64,000 nucleotides of DNA, taken from NCBI GenBank assembly GCA_964640725.1, contig CAZXIJ010000008.1, positions 1 to 64,000 of the forward strand, in the 5' to 3' direction. The notes under the pieces are model-generated. The model had not been told where the DNA came from. It saw only the letters and a program-made list of their open reading frames with translations, and searched no databases. Within the stretch, counting starts at the first letter, position 1. Each line of letters starts with the position of its first letter. Positions 19,208 to 28,403 of the stretch are shown piece after piece. Both the position numbers and the translations under genes were made by a program. The stretch comes from CALHVX01 sp964640725. Lineage in GTDB: Bacteria; Pseudomonadota; Gammaproteobacteria; Pseudomonadales; Azotimanducaceae.

Positions 19208-20539
19208 ATGAGCAGCCGAAGGGATTTTCTCAGACAGGCCCGGGCCGGCGCGATGGCTGCCAGCGTGCCCGGGCTCGTTTCTGCCTTGCACGCGACCGAT
19301 GCGCTTGCGGCCCCCGGCCCGGAGTTCAAGGCGCTCGTTTGCATCTTTCTTTTCGGCGGCAGCGACTCGCACAACATGGTGATTCCGGCAGACGCCGCGG
19401 GGCATGCCAGCTACGCCGGTATACGTCAGGCACTTGCGATACCGCGCGGGGACCTGCTGCCCATGACGCCTGCTTCTGCCGCAGATGACCTGTACGGGTT
19501 TCATCCGCAGATGTCGGGAATGCACAGCCTGTTCGAAGCGGGAAAGCTCTCGGTGGTTGCCAACGTTGGCACCATCACCCGGCCGACCACCAAGGCGGAG
19601 TACCTGGCGGGAAGCGCCGTGCTGCCGCCCCGGCTGTTCTCGCACAACACGCAGCGGGACTACATCCAAAGCCTTGGCCCTCTCGACGCCGGACGCAGCG
19701 GATGGGCCGGCAGAGCCAGCCGCTTTTTGCCGCCGTCGGCGTTACCGTCGCTGCTGCCGGCGAACCTGTCCTTTGCCGGCTACAACCTGCTCCAGGCCGA
19801 CGGCGCCGACTCAAGTTTTGCCATGGGTTTGTCTGGACCGGCCGTCATCAACGGTGCACTCGACGTGGAGCGTGCGGCAGCGCTGGATGACATCTCGGCG
19901 CCAGGCGATCACCTGTTCCAGCAGGCCTTTGCTGACGTCAGGCAGCGATCTCTCTCCCTGGGCAACCTCATTCGGGCCGAGCTCGAGCAGCTCGGCCCGA
20001 CCCAGACAACCTTCTCCTCCACACGGTTCAGCCAATCCATGCGGGCCGTCTCGCAAATGATTGCGGTCAGCGACCGTCTCAACATGGCACGGCAAATTTT
20101 CTTTGTCAGCGCGCCGGGGTGGGATACCCATAGCCGCCAGAACGAAGTGTTTCCGGGTCTGGTGTCGAGCCTGAGCAATGGCATTGCAGAGTTTCAGGCC
20201 GAGATGCAGCTGCAGGGGCTCGAGGATCAGGTGCTGTCCTTCACGCTTTCGGATTTTGGCCGCACCCTGACCAGCAATGGCGATGGCAGCGATCACGGCT
20301 GGGGCAGCCACCAGTTTGTCGTCGGCGGGGGCATTGCGGGGGGGCAGATTGTTGGCTCGATGCCGGACCTCAGCCTGGATGGCCCGGACGACATCGGCCG
20401 GGGGCGGATGTTGCCTGCGCAGGGCATGGAGCAATACGGCGCGGCTGTTTCGAGCTGGCTGGGCCTGCAGGACGCAGACCTGGATCTGGTGTTCCCCAAC
20501 CTCGCAAACTTTGGCCAGCGGACTCTGGACTTGTTCTGA
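19208..20539 (+). CDS. DUF1501 domain-containing protein, Tat-exported
   Basis: The 443-residue protein opens with a twin-arginine signal (SSRRDFLRQARAGAMAAS), so it is probably exported folded. The body shows the DUF1501 pattern: CIFLFGGSDSHNMVIP near the N-terminus, APGWDTHSRQ in the middle, FTLSDFGRTLTSNGDGSDHG and the following glycine-rich WGSHQFVVGGGIAGG. The fold is related to sulfatase/alkaline phosphatase-like metal enzymes. GAGGG lies about 8 bases before the ATG. DUF1501 and DUF1800 genes are commonly adjacent and likely form a functional pair; no substrate is known. Confidence 0.9.
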   Translation: MSSRRDFLRQARAGAMAASVPGLVSALHATDALAAPGPEFKALVCIFLFGGSDSHNMVIPADAAGHASYAGIRQALAIPRGDLLPMTPASAADDLYGFHPQMSGMHSLFEAGKLSVVANVGTITRPTTKAEYLAGSAVLPPRLFSHNTQRDYIQSLGPLDAGRSGWAGRASRFLPPSALPSLLPANLSFAGYNLLQADGADSSFAMGLSGPAVINGALDVERAAALDDISAPGDHLFQQAFADVRQRSLSLGNLIRAELEQLGPTQTTFSSTRFSQSMRAVSQMIAVSDRLNMARQIFFVSAPGWDTHSRQNEVFPGLVSSLSNGIAEFQAEMQLQGLEDQVLSFTLSDFGRTLTSNGDGSDHGWGSHQFVVGGGIAGGQIVGSMPDLSLDGPDDIGRGRMLPAQGMEQYGAAVSSWLGLQDADLDLVFPNLANFGQRTLDLF

Positions 20540-20572
20540 GGCGCTATCTTGCAGCCGCCGGGAGGTGCCGAT

Positions 20573-21769
20573 TCAGGCCGACGGGGGCTTGCCGGCCTCG
20601 AACAGCGCCGGCAGATCTTCGTCGGTGGTGTTCAGCAGCGTATCCACCCACTGGTGGAAGTACTGGCCGCCGCGCTCGTTCTTGCCGAACAGCACGTGTG
20701 ACTTGGCACCCACCGGCAGGTTCTTCTGCAGCGCGATCCCTGTGGCGTAGTCTTCGTCCTGCACGACGTGCTCCAGAAATCTGAACTGCTCCTGTGCTTC
20801 CTGCTCCTGCTGCGGCGTGGACGGCAATTCCTGCATCAGGAATATCTGATTGGTGTACGACGTCTCCGGGGTTTTGCCCGGAAAGAGCTGGGACACCATG
20901 ACCGAGCGGCCGCCGCCCGCAAAGTTGGCAATCGAAATATGCGGGAACACGGTCCAGACACCGCCCAGCAATTGCTCCGTCGGCCACTCGCTTTCCGGCC
21001 GGTCGTCGTAGCCCGCAGGATCTTCGATCGGCCTTCCCATGTGGGTATGCGGTCCCCAGCTGTAGTAATTGGCCTTGTTGCCGATTTCTGTGCCGAAGGT
21101 ATTCCGATGCAAGATCGGCAGATGGTAGTAGTCCAGGTAACCGTCGTAGGCGATCTTCCAGTTGGGTCCCTCCACCCGCTGGGTCGAGTGATGGTGCCAG
21201 TTTTCCAGGCCGAACTGGCTCAGCGGCGAGTCGTAGCCGGACAGGAACAGATCGATGTCCAGCGTTGAACCCGGGTCGAGAGTGACCCAGATCAGCCCGG
21301 CTTTCTCGAGGCAAGGCAGCGGTGTGAGCGCATGTTCGCCCTTGTCGATCTCCCCAAACTGCTCGGCACCGTAGATCGCAACCAGATCGCCTTCCGGCGA
21401 GTAGGTCCAGGCGTGGTAGGGGCAGGTAAAGCGATGGGCCTTGCCGCAGCCTTCGTCCATCAACCGGGCGCCGCGATGGCTGCACATGTTCACGAAGGCG
21501 CGCACTTCGCCGACCTGGGTGCGCGTCAGCAGAACCTGTACGCCCACGGCTTCCATGGCTTTGTAGCTGCCGGGCTCTGGTAGCTCGGCAGTGGCTGCCA
21601 GGAGCAGCGGCAAGCGGCGAAAGATCAGCGCCATCTCCTGCTCCCAGCGCGAGCGGTCGTAGTAGTTCTCGACCGGGATGCGCACGATCGATTCCGCCTG
21701 GTCCTGCGTGCCTGCCTTGCCGTGGGCAAGATCATTTCTAGTCATTTCAATCAGTTGAGCGCGAGACAT
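20573..21769 (-). CDS. Rieske aromatic ring-hydroxylating oxygenase, alpha subunit
   Basis: The 398-residue product has the Rieske [2Fe-2S] site C96-S-H98 ... C116-P-Y-H119 (CSHRGARL and CPYHAWTY) and the mononuclear iron site DGYLDYYHLPILH (His216 and His221), as in catalytic subunits of ring-hydroxylating oxygenases. It would use electrons from a separate reductase, not encoded here, to oxidise an aromatic or sterol-like substrate in the cytoplasm. GGAGAAC precedes the ATG. It follows the nitroreductase and hydrolase genes on the same strand (96 bp and 19 bp gaps), suggesting one catabolic operon. The substrate cannot be read from the sequence. Confidence 0.9.
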   Translation of the reverse strand: MSRAQLIEMTRNDLAHGKAGTQDQAESIVRIPVENYYDRSRWEQEMALIFRRLPLLLAATAELPEPGSYKAMEAVGVQVLLTRTQVGEVRAFVNMCSHRGARLMDEGCGKAHRFTCPYHAWTYSPEGDLVAIYGAEQFGEIDKGEHALTPLPCLEKAGLIWVTLDPGSTLDIDLFLSGYDSPLSQFGLENWHHHSTQRVEGPNWKIAYDGYLDYYHLPILHRNTFGTEIGNKANYYSWGPHTHMGRPIEDPAGYDDRPESEWPTEQLLGGVWTVFPHISIANFAGGGRSVMVSQLFPGKTPETSYTNQIFLMQELPSTPQQEQEAQEQFRFLEHVVQDEDYATGIALQKNLPVGAKSHVLFGKNERGGQYFHQWVDTLLNTTDEDLPALFEAGKPPSA

Positions 21770-21865
21770 AGAAGTTCTCCAGATGCCGGTGGCGGACTTG
21801 CCAGTATTGTACGTTGTCCGATTTGCTGTCCAGCAGCGGCGCGTTGTCGCGAGTAGGGCGGCGCT

Positions 21866-22519
21866 TCAGGGCTCGGGGCTGTCCCAGCGGTTCCAGAAGG
21901 TCACGGACCGGGCCTCCTGGCGCTGCGCCGGCCTCAGCACTGCATCCCGGGTATAGGCCACGGGAAACATCACCGTCAGCACGGCATCGGCTGGCGCGCC
22001 GAGCAGCTCGCGCAAGGCCTCCTGCCGGCTGGCCAGCAGCGAAGTCCAGGTACTGCCGAGCCCCCGCGCCCGCATGGCCAGCATCAGGGACCAGGCGGCT
22101 GGCAGGATGGAGCCGTAGTAGCCGATCTGCCGTGCCAGCTCGGGTCCCGGCGCAGCGATGGTGCTGTACACCAGCACCATCGCGGGAATGTCCTGGAGGC
22201 GGTCCATCAGCGCCCTCTGGGTGCGTTTGATCCTGAGCTGTCGGGCAGCCTCAAAATCCTTGATCACAGCCCGGTACAGGTCGGCGATGCGGGCTTTCAC
22301 CTGCGGGTCGGTCACGACTAGAAAACGCCAGCTCTCGCCGCCGATGCCCATGGGCGCCTGCGTTGCGAGATTGATGCATTCGTACAGAAGCTCCGGCGGT
22401 ACCGGTCGCTCGAAGTCGAGCTTGCGGCGAACCGAGCGCGTGGTGCTCAGCACCTGGTCCACGCTCGCGAGGTCCAGCGCTGCGGTTGCCTCTTCGGGAC
22501 CTGGGGTCAACTCTGACAC
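21866..22519 (-). CDS. Nitroreductase family protein
   Basis: The 217-residue protein matches the FMN-dependent nitroreductase family: TTRSVRRKLDFERPVPPELL at the N-terminus (FMN phosphate-binding arginines), ATQAPMGIGGESWRFLVVTD, and a C-terminal LGAPADAVLTVMFPVAY. Members reduce nitro groups, quinones or enones with NAD(P)H. The start is GTG, with AAGGAAAC upstream. It lies 19 bp after the epoxide-hydrolase-like gene and is probably co-transcribed with it and with the Rieske gene. Confidence 0.87.
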   Translation of the reverse strand: MSELTPGPEEATAALDLASVDQVLSTTRSVRRKLDFERPVPPELLYECINLATQAPMGIGGESWRFLVVTDPQVKARIADLYRAVIKDFEAARQLRIKRTQRALMDRLQDIPAMVLVYSTIAAPGPELARQIGYYGSILPAAWSLMLAMRARGLGSTWTSLLASRQEALRELLGAPADAVLTVMFPVAYTRDAVLRPAQRQEARSVTFWNRWDSPEP

Positions 22520-22538
22520 TGGCGTTTCCTTGCTTGGC

Positions 22539-23660
22539 TCAGGGCCGTGTCAGCGGCGCAGCCATGGCTGCCCGGAGTTGCTGCACGGTGGCTTCTGGTT
22601 GTTCCTGCTGTACCCAGTGGCCAGCGCCCTCGATCAGGTGAGTGCCGCGATAGTCCTCGCACGCATCGTTTTCCAGGCGCGCCAGAGCGCCCGGAGACTG
22701 GTGGTTGCCCCAGTCGGCGGCGCCGCTGACAAACCAGCAGGGCTGCGGGATCCGGCGTCGATGGTACAGCGCGAGCTCGGCGCGCAGGACCGGGTCGGAA
22801 TTGCAGCGATACCAGTTCAGCCCGCCCTGAAAGCCGGTGCGTTGATACTCGCTCACGTAAAAGTCGAGCGCTTCGGCCGTGAGCCAGGCGGCCGGCGATG
22901 AAGGGCAGTGGGGCGCCACGGTTTGCGCCATGGTTTCGTCGGCGTGCATGACGTAGTAGCGGGGCAGGCGTGCGAGTTCCCTGGCTGTCCAGCCGGCCAG
23001 AGGCTCCGGGCGATTGCCGGGCCAATCCGCTGACTTCATGTGCAGGTAGGCGAGCAGAAGCTGGCGCAGACCTTGCGGGCTGTTCATCAGCTCCGTGTTC
23101 GCCTGCGGCTGGGCGTAGTAGTGCTGGTAGTGCTTGCGAGGCGGCGTCAACGCTTGCAGCTGCTCGCTCATCCTGTCCCTGGCTGCGCTGAATCCTGGCG
23201 GGCCGGGGAAGGGCGCGCTCATCAACACAAGCCGTTCAAACAGGTCCGGGCGAGTCAGCGCGGCCCAGGCGGCGAGCGGTGAACCGAAGTCGTGGCCGAC
23301 GAGGCCATGCACCTGGCTGATTTGCAGCCGGTGCAGCAGCACGACCAGATCTTTCAACAGGTTCAGATAGCCAAAGGGCCGCAGAGACGTCTGGTAGCCG
23401 GTGGGCCAGCCCGTCGTGCGGCCGTACCCCCGCAGGTCGGGGGCGAGCACTCGATAGCCGGCACTCGCCAGTGGCTCGAGCACTTTGCGCCAGCCCCAGG
23501 CCAGGTCCGGAAAACCGTGCAGCAGGAGCACGCAGGGCGCGTCCGCTTCGCCCGCCTCCAGCAAATGTACGCGCAGCCCGTTCACATCATCGACGGTGCG
23601 TGCCCGCGCGGACCCCAGAGCGGCAGCGGGTATTGGAGGGAGCGTGGTCAAATCCGTCAT
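22539..23660 (-). CDS. Alpha/beta hydrolase, epoxide-hydrolase-like
   Basis: The 373-residue enzyme has the oxyanion motif LLLHGFPDLAWGW, the nucleophile elbow GLVGHDFGSPLAA with Asp as nucleophile (typical of epoxide hydrolases and haloalkane dehalogenases), and the C-terminal catalytic His in GAGHWVQQEQP. Its length suits an epoxide hydrolase with a cap domain. ATG at 23660 is chosen because it gives a standard N-terminus; the frame stays open a further 170 codons upstream, antisense to the crotonase gene, and that part does not look like protein. It is the first gene of the likely operon hydrolase, nitroreductase, Rieske oxygenase. Confidence 0.88.
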   Translation of the reverse strand: MTDLTTLPPIPAAALGSARARTVDDVNGLRVHLLEAGEADAPCVLLLHGFPDLAWGWRKVLEPLASAGYRVLAPDLRGYGRTTGWPTGYQTSLRPFGYLNLLKDLVVLLHRLQISQVHGLVGHDFGSPLAAWAALTRPDLFERLVLMSAPFPGPPGFSAARDRMSEQLQALTPPRKHYQHYYAQPQANTELMNSPQGLRQLLLAYLHMKSADWPGNRPEPLAGWTARELARLPRYYVMHADETMAQTVAPHCPSSPAAWLTAEALDFYVSEYQRTGFQGGLNWYRCNSDPVLRAELALYHRRRIPQPCWFVSGAADWGNHQSPGALARLENDACEDYRGTHLIEGAGHWVQQEQPEATVQQLRAAMAAPLTRP

Positions 23661-23732
23661 TGGCGCGGCTGAAAGGGTGGCATTTCGCAAGGCCGGATGC
23701 TGACATGTTCGCGACTGCAGCAGGAGAGTTTT

Positions 23733-24494
23733 GTGAAAACACTGAATCTGACGGATCACGGCGCTGTACGGGTGATCGAGATGGACCGTTCTGAAGTCCT
23801 GAACGCGTTTAACGGTCAGCTGATGGATGACCTTGCGGAGGCTTTTGCCGGCGCAGCTGAAGCGGACTCGATCAAGGTCTTGGTGTTGACTGGTGCGGGC
23901 CGGGCGTTCACGGCCGGTGCCGATCTGAAGGCGATGGGCCAGCCGGCGCCGACGCCGAAGCATGGCCTGAGCGGGATGCTGGATGCGATTGTCGAATTTC
24001 CGAAGCCGTTCATGATTGCGGTCAACGGTGTCGGGGCTGGGATTGGTGCCACGATCTGCGGCCTCGGGGATCTGGTCTTCATGGCCGAAGGCGCTCGGCT
24101 GCGATGTCCGTTCTCGGCCCTGGGGTTGACGGCCGAGGCGGGGAGCACCCTGACCTTTCCGCGGCTGATGGGACATCAGCAGGCCAGCTGGTTTTTGCTG
24201 TCTTCCGAGTGGATGTCGGCGCAGGAGTGTGTGGCGGCCGGCCTGGCCATGGCCGCAGTCCCGGATGCGGAGCTAATGCCCCAGGTGATGAGTCGCGCCC
24301 AGACCCTGGCTGCGCTGCCTCTGGCTTCGCTGGTGAAGACCAAGTCGCTGCTTGCCGGTCCCGTGCGCGAGACGCTCAAGGCAACCTTTCGAGCGGAGAA
24401 TAAGGGCCTGGCGGAGCTGATGGGCGGGGCGGCCAACCGGGAAGCGCTTGCTGCGTTTCGGGACAAGAGAGCGCCTGACTTCACCGGGCTTTGA
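23733..24494 (+). CDS. Enoyl-CoA hydratase/isomerase family protein
   Basis: The 253-residue crotonase-fold protein shows the oxyanion-hole and CoA-binding stretch LTGAGRAFTAGADLKAMG and the second motif NGVGAGIGATICGLGDLVFM, followed by FSALGLTAEAGSTLTFPRLM, where the acidic residue in LTAEAG resembles enoyl-CoA isomerases more than hydratases. It would act on unsaturated acyl-CoA in fatty-acid or ring-cleavage-product oxidation. The GTG start at 23733 has AGGAGAG 5 bases upstream. Its last 14 bases overlap the convergent XRE regulator gene. Confidence 0.88.
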   Translation: MKTLNLTDHGAVRVIEMDRSEVLNAFNGQLMDDLAEAFAGAAEADSIKVLVLTGAGRAFTAGADLKAMGQPAPTPKHGLSGMLDAIVEFPKPFMIAVNGVGAGIGATICGLGDLVFMAEGARLRCPFSALGLTAEAGSTLTFPRLMGHQQASWFLLSSEWMSAQECVAAGLAMAAVPDAELMPQVMSRAQTLAALPLASLVKTKSLLAGPVRETLKATFRAENKGLAELMGGAANREALAAFRDKRAPDFTGL

Positions 24495-25131
24495 GCGACG
24501 CGGTGCCGTTTGCAGGGCTGGTCCGGGCGCGTTCCAGTTCTTCCACCGCATGCGGCGGCATGACCGCGATCACCGGCGCAGCCCAGGCGATTTTGACGTC
24601 GAATTCCACGGGCCCGGAGCCGACGTCGATGTGCGCGCCGGTATCGTGTTTGACCGGCCAGCCCAGACACCGGCTGCCGTCCTCCCGGACCACAAGGCAG
24701 CGCTTGTTCCAGGCGATCTCCGGCACCCGGTCCGTGGTCAGTTGCCGGTAGTAGACCAGGTGGTCGCGCATGGGCGCGAAGCGCCGGCTGGCAGCCCAAC
24801 GGAGTGCGTAGACCGTGCTCATGTCGGTACTGAGGGGCGGCGCGACGGTGCGCGCGGCCGCGGCTTCCGGAAGGGGCTGAACCTGAAAGTCCGAGTCGAT
24901 GATACCGCTCAGAGGCACCTGGATCTCTGCAACGAGCAGGTTGCTGGCGCTCACCCCCAGTGCGGCGCAGTAGCTCAGCAGGTTGTCTACTGTCAGTCTC
25001 CGCAGCCCCTTCTCCAGGCGGTGAACCTGGGCCGGACTGACACCCATGCGCCTGGCGAGTTCTACCGCCGTGACTTTCTTGCTTTTGCGCAGGAACCGGA
25101 GCTGGGCCGGATCGAAGCCGGGGACTGCCAT
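24481..25131 (-). CDS. XRE family transcriptional regulator
   Basis: The 216-residue protein has an N-terminal helix-turn-helix of the Cro/C1 type (RFLRKSKKVTAVELARRMGV, then VSPAQVHRLEKGLRRLTVD) and an uncharacterised C-terminal part of about 130 residues that probably senses a ligand. Start ATG 25131 has GGAGG 7 bases upstream; the frame continues upstream without a ribosome site. It is divergent from a TonB-dependent receptor, and the shared intergenic region holds a perfect palindrome, so control of the receptor, itself, or both is the simplest inference. Confidence 0.85.
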   Translation of the reverse strand: MAVPGFDPAQLRFLRKSKKVTAVELARRMGVSPAQVHRLEKGLRRLTVDNLLSYCAALGVSASNLLVAEIQVPLSGIIDSDFQVQPLPEAAAARTVAPPLSTDMSTVYALRWAASRRFAPMRDHLVYYRQLTTDRVPEIAWNKRCLVVREDGSRCLGWPVKHDTGAHIDVGSGPVEFDVKIAWAAPVIAVMPPHAVEELERARTSPANGTASLKAR

Positions 25132-25174
25132 CGAGGCGCCTCCAATAATTGCCAATATGGTAATAAAAATGAAT

Positions 25175-25190
25175 TTTTCTGGCCAGAAAA
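25175..25190. promoter_or_regulatory. Perfect 16-bp palindrome, candidate operator
   Basis: TTTTCTGGCCAGAAAA is a perfect inverted repeat lying in the AT-rich gap between the divergent XRE regulator and TonB-dependent receptor genes. Just to its right are two near-identical direct repeats, GCGCTGAATTT (25192-25202) and GCGTTGAATTT (25210-25220), spaced 18 bp apart. The location suits a regulator-binding site; binding by the neighbouring XRE protein is inference. Confidence 0.5.
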
Positions 25191-25327
25191 TGCGCTGAAT
25201 TTGTCTAAAGCGTTGAATTTCACAAGCGGTTGACACCAGAATGGGCCGGCAGCGCAATTCTTGGAACGTGGTTCAAACTCGTTCTGAGCGCGTCTGCTTC
25301 ATTTATGAACGGGGAATGGGGAGCCTT

Positions 25328-27589
25328 ATGACCGAGCAACCAGAGGTCCAGCCTGCTGGACGAAGAGGGGTGGGCGCTGTGCTGGCGCTGACGTTGGCCC
25401 TGACGAGTAGCTTATTTACACCGATCGCCATGGGCGAAGCGGTGACGATCGAAGAGATCGTGGTGACAGCCCGGAAAAGATCAGAGTCTATTCAGGATGT
25501 GCCGGTATCGGTCACAGCCATCGACAAAGAGCTGAAGCAGGCGAACGTACGCCGGCTGGAAGACGTCCAGAACTTCACCCCGAATGTCTACATCCGCCGC
25601 ACGCCGGGTATTGCCAGCGGCGCAGCCATCAGCATCCGCGGCGTTTCTTCTTCAGAGTCGGACAAGAGCTTTGACCCGGCCATCGGCGTCATGATGGACG
25701 GCATGTTCCTGGGCACCTCCAGCGGCGTGTTGCTCCAGAACTTCGACATCGAGCGCATCGAGATTCTGCGCGGTCCTCAGGGCACGCTGTTCGGCAAGAA
25801 CACCACCGGCGGGCTCGTGAACGTCATTCGCGGTCCCGTTACGATGGAGTGGGGCGCGGACATCAACGTGACCGCAGGCGACCACGGCCGGCAGGACGTA
25901 AAGGCCGTTGTGAACGTGCCGATCGTTGCCGAGCAGCTGGGCGTCAAGCTTTTTGGTGCCAGCATTCAGAGCGACGGCTTCGTGCGCAACACCACCATCA
26001 ACGAAGACGTGGGCGGTGACGACATTCGCAACTACGGCTTTACCGCCCTGTGGGAGCCGACCGATGCCTTCAGCTTTAAGCTGCACTACGAGAAGTTCCT
26101 GGACGACAGCGATCAGGGCTCCTACACCAACGTTAACCAGGTCGGGGAGCTGGCTTGCACACTGCAGCTGATCGGGCTGAGCGGCATCGGCTGCGAAAAC
26201 AGCTCGACCGACGGTCCGAACCGCAACTCCGCGAACGGCCGCAACGACAGCGACAACGAGTACGACACGGTTATCGCTACGGTGAACTGGGACCTCGAGA
26301 ACTTCCTGCTGACCTACATCGGCACCAGCCGGGACATGGACGAGAACAACCTGCAGCACTTTGACGGCGCCCCCGTCGATCTGCTGCGCATGCGTTTCTT
26401 CAATGACTGGAAGCAGCAGAGCCACGAGCTGCGGGTCACCTCACAGTTCTCCGACCGCTTCGAGTTCGTTGCGGGCCTGTACTACTGGGATGTCGAGTAC
26501 GAGCAGCGCTGGGACGTTGCCGACCTGCATCATCAGCTGTCGAACATCGGGGTGATTCCGGTCCCGCTGTCGGCCACGACGCTCAGCAGCAACGGCCAGT
26601 CCCAGGAGACGGAGTCCAGAGCGGTGTTCTTCTCCGGCGACTACCACCTGAATGACCAGTGGACGGTCACCGCCGGCTTCCGCTGGACCGAAGAAGAGAA
26701 AGACTTTGTCGGCGGCAACGGCGGGGCGTTCTATGATCCCGCAGCAGGACAACCGATCCCGGCGCTGATCGATCCGCAGCTCTTTGCTGACAAGTGGAGC
26801 GCTACCACGCCCATGGTCGGCATTCGCTACCAGCCGAACGATGATGTCATGTTCTTCGGCTCCTACAGCGAAGGCTTCAAGAGCGGCGGCTTTTTCGGTC
26901 GCCAGGCGAACTTCAACCTGAGCCCGACCTTCGACCCGGAGTTCGTGGACAGCTACGAGCTCGGCATGAAGAGCTCCTGGATGGACGGGCGCGTGATCTT
27001 CAATCCCTCGATTTTCCTGAGCAAGTACAGGGACAAGCAGGAGTCGATCCTGATCCCGGTCGACCTGTCGAACGTCGCCACGGTGGTGCGTAACGCTGCG
27101 GTGCTGGATATGTTCGGCGTTGAGCTGGAGCTGCAGGCGCAAATCACCCAGGCCTGGTTCGTGCGAGCGACCTACGGCTACATCGACGCCGAGTACGATG
27201 ACTTCACGGCAGACATCAACGGTGACGGGATCGTCACTGACAACTCAGGCCTGCGCTCTCGCAACACGCCGGAGAACACCCTGGGTCTTACCACCACCTA
27301 CACGATTCCGATCGGCAGTGGCGACCTGCAGGGCATGCTGTCCTATCGCTGGCGCGACGAGGTGGAGATGATCGCCGACAACGATCCCCTGGGCTCCCTG
27401 GACAGCCTGGAAGATCTGAGCGCGACCATCAGCTACAGCTGGGCCGATGAGCGTTACCGGGTGACGGCCTTTGGCCAGAACATCACCGATCAGCGTGAGC
27501 GCAAGGTGGGCCGTATTGGCGGGCTGACGACGCGCGGGTGGTACAACCAGGGTGCGACCTACGGCGTTGAGTTCGCCGCGTCGTTCTAG
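25328..27589 (+). CDS. TonB-dependent outer-membrane receptor
   Basis: The 753-residue protein has a signal peptide, the motif IEEIVVTARKRSESIQDVPV at the start of the plug, the plug signature FDIERIEILRGPQGTLFGKN followed by TTGGLVNVI, and a long beta-barrel ending in YGVEFAASF with the terminal Phe expected for Bam-dependent assembly. This class imports chelates, sugars or hydrophobic compounds using TonB energy. The ATG at 25328 has GGGGAG 5 bases upstream. Its neighbours are an XRE regulator and aromatic/CoA catabolic enzymes, so the substrate may be organic rather than iron; that is inference. Confidence 0.92.
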   Translation: MTEQPEVQPAGRRGVGAVLALTLALTSSLFTPIAMGEAVTIEEIVVTARKRSESIQDVPVSVTAIDKELKQANVRRLEDVQNFTPNVYIRRTPGIASGAAISIRGVSSSESDKSFDPAIGVMMDGMFLGTSSGVLLQNFDIERIEILRGPQGTLFGKNTTGGLVNVIRGPVTMEWGADINVTAGDHGRQDVKAVVNVPIVAEQLGVKLFGASIQSDGFVRNTTINEDVGGDDIRNYGFTALWEPTDAFSFKLHYEKFLDDSDQGSYTNVNQVGELACTLQLIGLSGIGCENSSTDGPNRNSANGRNDSDNEYDTVIATVNWDLENFLLTYIGTSRDMDENNLQHFDGAPVDLLRMRFFNDWKQQSHELRVTSQFSDRFEFVAGLYYWDVEYEQRWDVADLHHQLSNIGVIPVPLSATTLSSNGQSQETESRAVFFSGDYHLNDQWTVTAGFRWTEEEKDFVGGNGGAFYDPAAGQPIPALIDPQLFADKWSATTPMVGIRYQPNDDVMFFGSYSEGFKSGGFFGRQANFNLSPTFDPEFVDSYELGMKSSWMDGRVIFNPSIFLSKYRDKQESILIPVDLSNVATVVRNAAVLDMFGVELELQAQITQAWFVRATYGYIDAEYDDFTADINGDGIVTDNSGLRSRNTPENTLGLTTTYTIPIGSGDLQGMLSYRWRDEVEMIADNDPLGSLDSLEDLSATISYSWADERYRVTAFGQNITDQRERKVGRIGGLTTRGWYNQGATYGVEFAASF

Positions 27590-27608
27590 AGCCCCGTCGC
27601 TGGACAGT

Positions 27609-27627
27609 GTGCCGCCATCGGTGGCAC
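27609..27627 (+). terminator. Hairpin after the TonB-dependent receptor
   Basis: GTGCCGCC-ATC-GGTGGCAC forms an 8-bp stem (one G:U pair) with a 3-base loop 20 bp after the receptor stop codon. No T-run follows, so it is a weak terminator or an mRNA 3'-end stabiliser. Confidence 0.35.
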
Positions 27628-27819
27628 GCTGATTAGCGACGGCGATACAGGGCGGCCGACGGGAGCTGGCACCGCTTGAATCTGCACTTGCTGCGGCGCG
27701 TTAGCGCCCCGGCAAGTGTTCGCCGAATCGGAGCGTACCGGGGCTGAACGCGTGCAGCCCGGGCACAGCTGTCTCCTTTCCCGTCGGCCAACTCCGACTC
27801 ATCACGTTCGGAGCGGAAC

Positions 27820-28371
27820 ATGTATTCCATTGCTCGAGCATTCGCCAGCGATTCCCAGGCCCGTAGTGCAGTTGCAGAACTGCACGAAGAGGGCTTTTCC
27901 CCTGATTCTGTTCAACTGCTTGCCCAGGCACCCGTCGGTGGTGCCGATAGCGCCATCAGCCCGCAGCAAGCCATGACCTTCGGCTTCAACCTGCGAAACC
28001 TGGACACCGACAAGGCCGAGGCGCTGTTTGACGCGGCGATGGAAGGCCGGTCTCTGGTGCTCGTTCAGGCCCGTTTTGGCGAGAGCCTGGCGGTGGAAAC
28101 GATCCTTGGGCACCACGATCCCATCGTGCTGGCGCCGTTTGTCGAAGAAGACGTGCCGATCACCCGTTGGGACGAGGCGGCGCCGCTGTCGTCGGCCCTG
28201 GGCCTGCCGGTGCTCAGCAAGCGCACACCGGATCCGGTGCTGCTCAGGGGGCCGACCTTTGAGAGCATTCCGCAGCTGACCCGGCCGGGCTTCTCGCTGT
28301 TCGGCAGCGGGGTGATGCGCAACAAGCCAGCGCCGCTGTCCCGTCTGTTCCGGATTCCGACCATTATCTGA
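27820..28371 (+). CDS. Hypothetical protein with a YflT/general-stress-like N-terminus
   Basis: The 183-residue soluble protein begins YSIARAFASDSQARSAVAEL and HEEGFSPDSVQLLA, the pattern of YflT (general stress 17M-like) domains, where a short helix-strand unit reads 'A..EL...GF....I..L'. The C-terminal 80 residues are Pro-rich and not recognisable. GGAGCGGAAC precedes the ATG. It has its own strong terminator 33 bp downstream, so it is a single-gene unit separate from the antenna operon that follows. The family call is tentative. Confidence 0.65.
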   Translation: MYSIARAFASDSQARSAVAELHEEGFSPDSVQLLAQAPVGGADSAISPQQAMTFGFNLRNLDTDKAEALFDAAMEGRSLVLVQARFGESLAVETILGHHDPIVLAPFVEEDVPITRWDEAAPLSSALGLPVLSKRTPDPVLLRGPTFESIPQLTRPGFSLFGSGVMRNKPAPLSRLFRIPTII

Positions 28372-28403
28372 CCCCGTCGAGCGGGCAAAGGCCCGGTCGC
28401 ATG

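Noticed and set aside
22539..24176. A 545-residue version of the epoxide-hydrolase-like protein
   Set aside because: The extra 170 codons are antisense to the crotonase gene and do not resemble protein; the ATG at 23660 gives a normal family N-terminus.
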